NCBI RefSeq assembly: GCF_001639725.1
Contig: NZ_LTAW01000004.1
Span: forward strand, 310,001-374,000
Direction of reading: 5' to 3'
Length of the DNA: 64,000 nucleotides
DNA from: Marinomonas atlantica
GTDB taxonomy: Bacteria; Pseudomonadota; Gammaproteobacteria; Pseudomonadales; Marinomonadaceae
Part shown: positions 63,030 through 64,000 of the stretch, in pieces
Layout of the letters: each line of letters opens with the position of its first letter
Numbering within the stretch: the stretch's first letter is position 1
Made by a program: the position numbers and the translations under genes
Notes under the pieces: generated by a model
Database searches by the model: none
What the model was told of the DNA's origin: nothing
The model's input: only the letters and a program-made list of their open reading frames with translations

Positions 63030-64000
63030 ATGTCTTTATTTGTAAAAAGTGTATTCATCACTGTCTTGATTCCTTCTGTTGCTTTTGCAATAGAGATGGT
63101 TAATGCAGACCAGGAACATTCTGCTTTGAACTATTGGTTAGCGAATGAAGTTAACGATGAAGAAGTGGTGGAAGAATTTCAGTCTATTGTTAGTTCAGCC
63201 CCTCGGGCAATTACCGACCCTTTGCCAAAACCTACACGTATTGCGCTAATTTATCCCAGCGCCGATTTATCGGACTTCTGGGTACGAAACTACAAAGCTT
63301 TGACAGCACGTTTAAATGTATTAAATATCGATTATGTGATTGATGAATTCAGCTCTCGTCAGATCGAACATGCATTACAGACACGTTATATTGATGAAGT
63401 ATTAGCTAGGCAAAATGAATACGATTATGTCATTTATGGTCCTTCGGAATTGTATGTACAAGCCGACAACATTCAGCGTTTAGCAAAATCAGAAAATTTT
63501 CAATCTTACATTTGGGCTTTTCATACACCGATGAAGAGTTGGCAATTTCAACCCGATGCTTGGTTCGACTTTTCCAGCTCAGCAGGTGCGTTTGCATTAT
63601 GTGAATTTATGATACAACGCCTTGGTCGTGATGTCTCGTTTGCTATGAATCGAGGCATACCGGGGATTACGGATGATCAGCGCTCGGGCGACTTCAAATC
63701 GTGTGTCGAAGAAGAGGGGGCGTGGATGAATTTTTATGAACATTTTGGTCAATATCAAGCAGGTGGTGGACGTGATGGCGCGGCATTAATTACGCAAAAT
63801 TTTCCTGAGGTAACAATGCTTCATAACGCTAATACTGCCATGACCTTAGGGTCATTAGAATATTTGGCAGAACAAGCATTAACCGATTCCATGTATGTGG
63901 CAGGTTGGGGCGGCACGGCGGCAGAGATAGAACAAATCAAGCAGGGTAACCTGAATGCTACGCCAATGCGTATGGGTGATGATGTGGGCGTTGCAACAGC
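63030..64000 (+). CDS. LuxP-like periplasmic binding protein (partial, continues off the right edge)
   Basis: At least 323 residues from ATG 63030 (AAAAAGGA upstream). Signal peptide to about AFA-20. The pattern follows Vibrio LuxP: PTRIALIYPSADLSDFWVRN, a HTPMKSW loop, AGWGGTAAEI and a PMRMGDDVGVA segment. Of the AI-2 contacts I recall for LuxP, the Ser and Trp of SDFW, the Arg of DDQRSGD, the Trp of GWGG and the Arg of MRM are kept; the Gln before the Ser, the Asn and the Asp contacts appear changed. It may bind a different ligand. A LuxQ-like sensor may follow outside the window. Confidence 0.85.
   Translation, partial: MSLFVKSVFITVLIPSVAFAIEMVNADQEHSALNYWLANEVNDEEVVEEFQSIVSSAPRAITDPLPKPTRIALIYPSADLSDFWVRNYKALTARLNVLNIDYVIDEFSSRQIEHALQTRYIDEVLARQNEYDYVIYGPSELYVQADNIQRLAKSENFQSYIWAFHTPMKSWQFQPDAWFDFSSSAGAFALCEFMIQRLGRDVSFAMNRGIPGITDDQRSGDFKSCVEEEGAWMNFYEHFGQYQAGGGRDGAALITQNFPEVTMLHNANTAMTLGSLEYLAEQALTDSMYVAGWGGTAAEIEQIKQGNLNATPMRMGDDVGVAT

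Overview
The window looks like the chromosome of a marine gammaproteobacterium of the Oceanospirillales/Marinomonas kind. This rests on the gene mix: two TRAP transporter loci, five GGDEF proteins, ThiXYZ/TenA salvage, a LuxP-like binding protein and an integron cassette array. The genus is an inference; no search was run.

Layout. (1) 1-6.06 kb: the 3' part of a two-component system (sensor kinase plus a partial receiver protein) lies divergent to a TAXI-type TRAP transporter. Between them are a textbook sigma-54 promoter and two inverted repeats placed like activator sites. (2) 6.2-13.3 kb: an EEP-family membrane protein, a flavin reductase-like protein, two diguanylate cyclases, an NhaP-type antiporter and a cupin. 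(3) 14.0-16.97 kb: a DctPQM TRAP operon. (4) 17.0-22.6 kb: a seven-gene thiamin salvage operon on the minus strand (thiD-thiZ-thiX-thiY-tenA-thiM-thiE) under a TPP riboswitch whose 3' strand can pair with an anti-Shine-Dalgarno segment. (5) 23.3-32.14 kb: eleven integron gene cassettes, each ending in an attC site, all in one direction and with no integrase gene in the window. Cargo includes an Eco29kI-like restriction-modification pair, a cytosolic trypsin-like protease, a DUF2971 protein, a transglutaminase-like protein, two GNAT acetyltransferases, an ABM protein, an isochorismatase-like hydrolase, a SnoaL-like protein and several unknowns. One attC is clearly of the Vibrio cholerae repeat type. 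(6) 32.2-34.1 kb: a GC-richer pirin/LysR pair.

(7) 34.5-42.7 kb: small membrane proteins, LysR regulators, an M23-like protein followed by a 7 x 7-bp tandem repeat, a membrane diguanylate cyclase and an Old Yellow Enzyme. (8) 42.7-45.97 kb: a ygiW/qseBC-like locus in which both the response regulator and the kinase carry a single in-frame stop codon; two matching TGAAG-N6-TGAAG boxes predict its targets. (9) 46.1-51.6 kb: signalling genes: an RsbQ-like hydrolase coupled to a PAS histidine kinase, a CheY-like receiver, a GAF histidine kinase that has lost most of its catalytic core, and an Hpt-REC-REC-GGDEF protein. (10) 51.7-55.2 kb: modABC with a perfect ModE palindrome, and modE convergent to it. 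(11) 55.2-59.2 kb: a DHH phosphoesterase, a TetR regulator, a Blc lipocalin, a GtrA protein and an MFS transporter. (12) 59.3-64 kb: a periplasmic binding protein coupled to a membrane GGDEF-EAL protein, divergent from a LuxP-like protein that runs off the window.

Common themes are solute uptake tied to sensing (TRAP, thiamin precursor, molybdate), dense c-di-GMP and phosphorelay signalling with several decayed members, and a mobile cassette reservoir inserted between the thi operon and the pirin/LysR pair.
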